From NCBI GenBank assembly GCA_947629065.1, contig CANRCH010000005.1, positions 1 through 27,040 of the forward strand: a stretch of 27,040 nucleotides of DNA, written 5' to 3'. The stretch comes from an uncultured Aliarcobacter sp. GTDB lineage: Bacteria > Campylobacterota > Campylobacteria > Campylobacterales > Arcobacteraceae. Both the position numbers and the translations under genes were made by a program. Shown one piece after another: positions 26,198-27,040 of the stretch (position 1 is the stretch's first letter; each line of letters opens with the position of its first letter). The notes below the pieces were generated by a model, which was not told where the DNA came from, made no database searches, and was given only the letters and a program-made list of their open reading frames with translations.

Positions 26198-26824
26198 TTA
26201 TTTAGAATATAACTCTACGATTAATCTCTCTTCAACAGGAATAACTATCTCTTCTCTTTCAGGTACTCTTGTGAAAATTCCAAATACTTTATCTTTGTCT
26301 ACATTAACCCAATCAACCATTCCTGTTTGATTTGTTAATTCAATAGCTCTTTTAATTTGTGGATTATTTTTAGATTTTTCTCTAATTTCTACTTTTTGTC
26401 CTGCTTTAACTAGGAATGATGGAATATCAACTTTTTTACCATCTACTAAAATATGTCCATGTGTTGTAATTTGTCTAGCAAATGCTCTAGTTGTAGCAAA
26501 TCCCATTCTATATACAACGTTATCTAATCTTTGTTCAATTAATGTAATTAAGTTAGATCCTGTATTTCCTTCTCTTCTTACTGCTTCTTTGAAGTAGTTA
26601 GAGAATTGTTTCTCAGAAACACCATACATAAATTTAACTTTTTGTTTTTCTCTTAATTGTAAACCATACTCAGTGATTTTAGCTCTTCTTTGTCCGTGTT
26701 GCCCTGGAGCAAATGGTCTTTTTTCTAAAGCACTTTTACCTGATAATCTTCTCTCACCTTTTAAACCAAGATCCGCTTCAAGTCTTCTTTCGATTTTTTC
26801 TACTGGTCCTCTATATCTTGCCAT
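26198..26824 (-). CDS. rpsD: 30S ribosomal protein S4
   Basis: This 208-residue protein starts '[20 protein letters not shown]' and carries the S4 RNA-binding domain '[20 protein letters not shown]' (about residues 94-113), '[20 protein letters not shown]' and the C-terminal '[14 protein letters not shown]'. It nucleates 30S assembly on 16S rRNA. It lacks the N-terminal zinc-type CxxC motif, so it is the Cys-free form. It follows rpsK by 10 bases with GGAG before the ATG. Confidence 0.98.
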   Translation of the reverse strand: MARYRGPVEKIERRLEADLGLKGERRLSGKSALEKRPFAPGQHGQRRAKITEYGLQLREKQKVKFMYGVSEKQFSNYFKEAVRREGNTGSNLITLIEQRLDNVVYRMGFATTRAFARQITTHGHILVDGKKVDIPSFLVKAGQKVEIREKSKNNPQIKRAIELTNQTGMVDWVNVDKDKVFGIFTRVPEREEIVIPVEERLIVELYSK

Positions 26825-26834
26825 TATTTACTCC

Positions 26835-27040
26835 TTACACTCTTCTTCTTTTAGGAGGTCTACAACCATTATGTGGTAATGGTGTAACATCTTTTAACCA
26901 AGTAACTCTAACTCCGTTCATAGCACCAACTGATTTAACAGCAGTATCTCTTCCAGATCCAGGTCCTTGAATTTTAATTCCTACATTTTTAATTCCATGT
27001 TCCATTGCTTTTGCCATAGCATCTTCAACTGCAGCTTGAG
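26835..27040 (-). CDS. rpsK: 30S ribosomal protein S11, C-terminal part (cut by window edge)
   Basis: The visible 68 residues run from '[20 protein letters not shown]' to the conserved S11 ending '[18 protein letters not shown]'. The N-terminal half and the start codon lie beyond position 27040; the internal ATG near 27017 is not the real start. S11 forms part of the 30S platform. Its place upstream of rpsD agrees with the alpha-operon order rpsM-rpsK-rpsD-rpoA-rplQ. Confidence 0.97.
   Translation of the reverse strand, partial: QAAVEDAMAKAMEHGIKNVGIKIQGPGSGRDTAVKSVGAMNGVRVTWLKDVTPLPHNGCRPPKRRRV

Overview
The window is AT-rich, densely packed chromosomal DNA that looks like the Arcobacter/Aliarcobacter group of the Campylobacterota. 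The signs are the low GC, a periplasmic selenocysteine formate dehydrogenase cluster resembling that of Campylobacter jejuni and Wolinella, histidine kinases with an H-box of the 'NNIAHQWRQPL' type, and ribosomal and GatA/GuaB proteins of this phylum. The species assignment is inference.

Region 1 (about 14.1 kb down to 0.27 kb, all minus strand) is one long run of co-directional, mostly overlapping genes for formate oxidation and its metal supply. In transcription order it holds: a multi-cluster ferredoxin-like protein, a TorD-like chaperone, a tiny Tat-signal protein, fdhA (with an in-frame TGA for selenocysteine and a recognisable SECIS hairpin), fdhB, fdhC, fdhD (sulfurtransferase), an unrecognised Cys-motif protein with an internal duplication, a ModE-like regulator, moeA, tupABC (tungstate uptake), a 64-aa protein and a strongly diverged NifS-like protein. 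The logic is tungstate uptake, cofactor insertion, sulfuration, and Sec/Fe-S/Tat maturation of one enzyme that passes formate electrons to quinone. At the far left is a decayed receiver-domain fragment lacking the phosphoacceptor Asp.

Region 2 (14.24-18.85 kb, plus strand) is divergent from region 1 and is a tightly overlapping four-gene unit: a periplasmic type-1 solute-binding protein, a membrane histidine kinase, a response regulator with a C-terminal winged helix, and an Nramp-fold transporter lacking the canonical DPGN metal-binding motif. It reads as a ligand-sensing system bolted to a transporter. This is the best candidate for something undescribed.

Region 3 (18.9-21.8 kb) holds a membrane-anchored J-domain protein with its own promoter, a UbiB/ABC1-family kinase-like gene with a small phasin-like gene, and a lone Panacea (DUF4065)-like protein.

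Region 4 (21.8-27.04 kb, minus strand) is housekeeping. It contains the end of the ribosomal alpha operon (rpsK partial, rpsD, rpoA, rplQ) closed by a strong terminator, then gatA-guaB from its own extended -10 promoter. No tRNA, rRNA, IS element, CRISPR array or prophage was seen.
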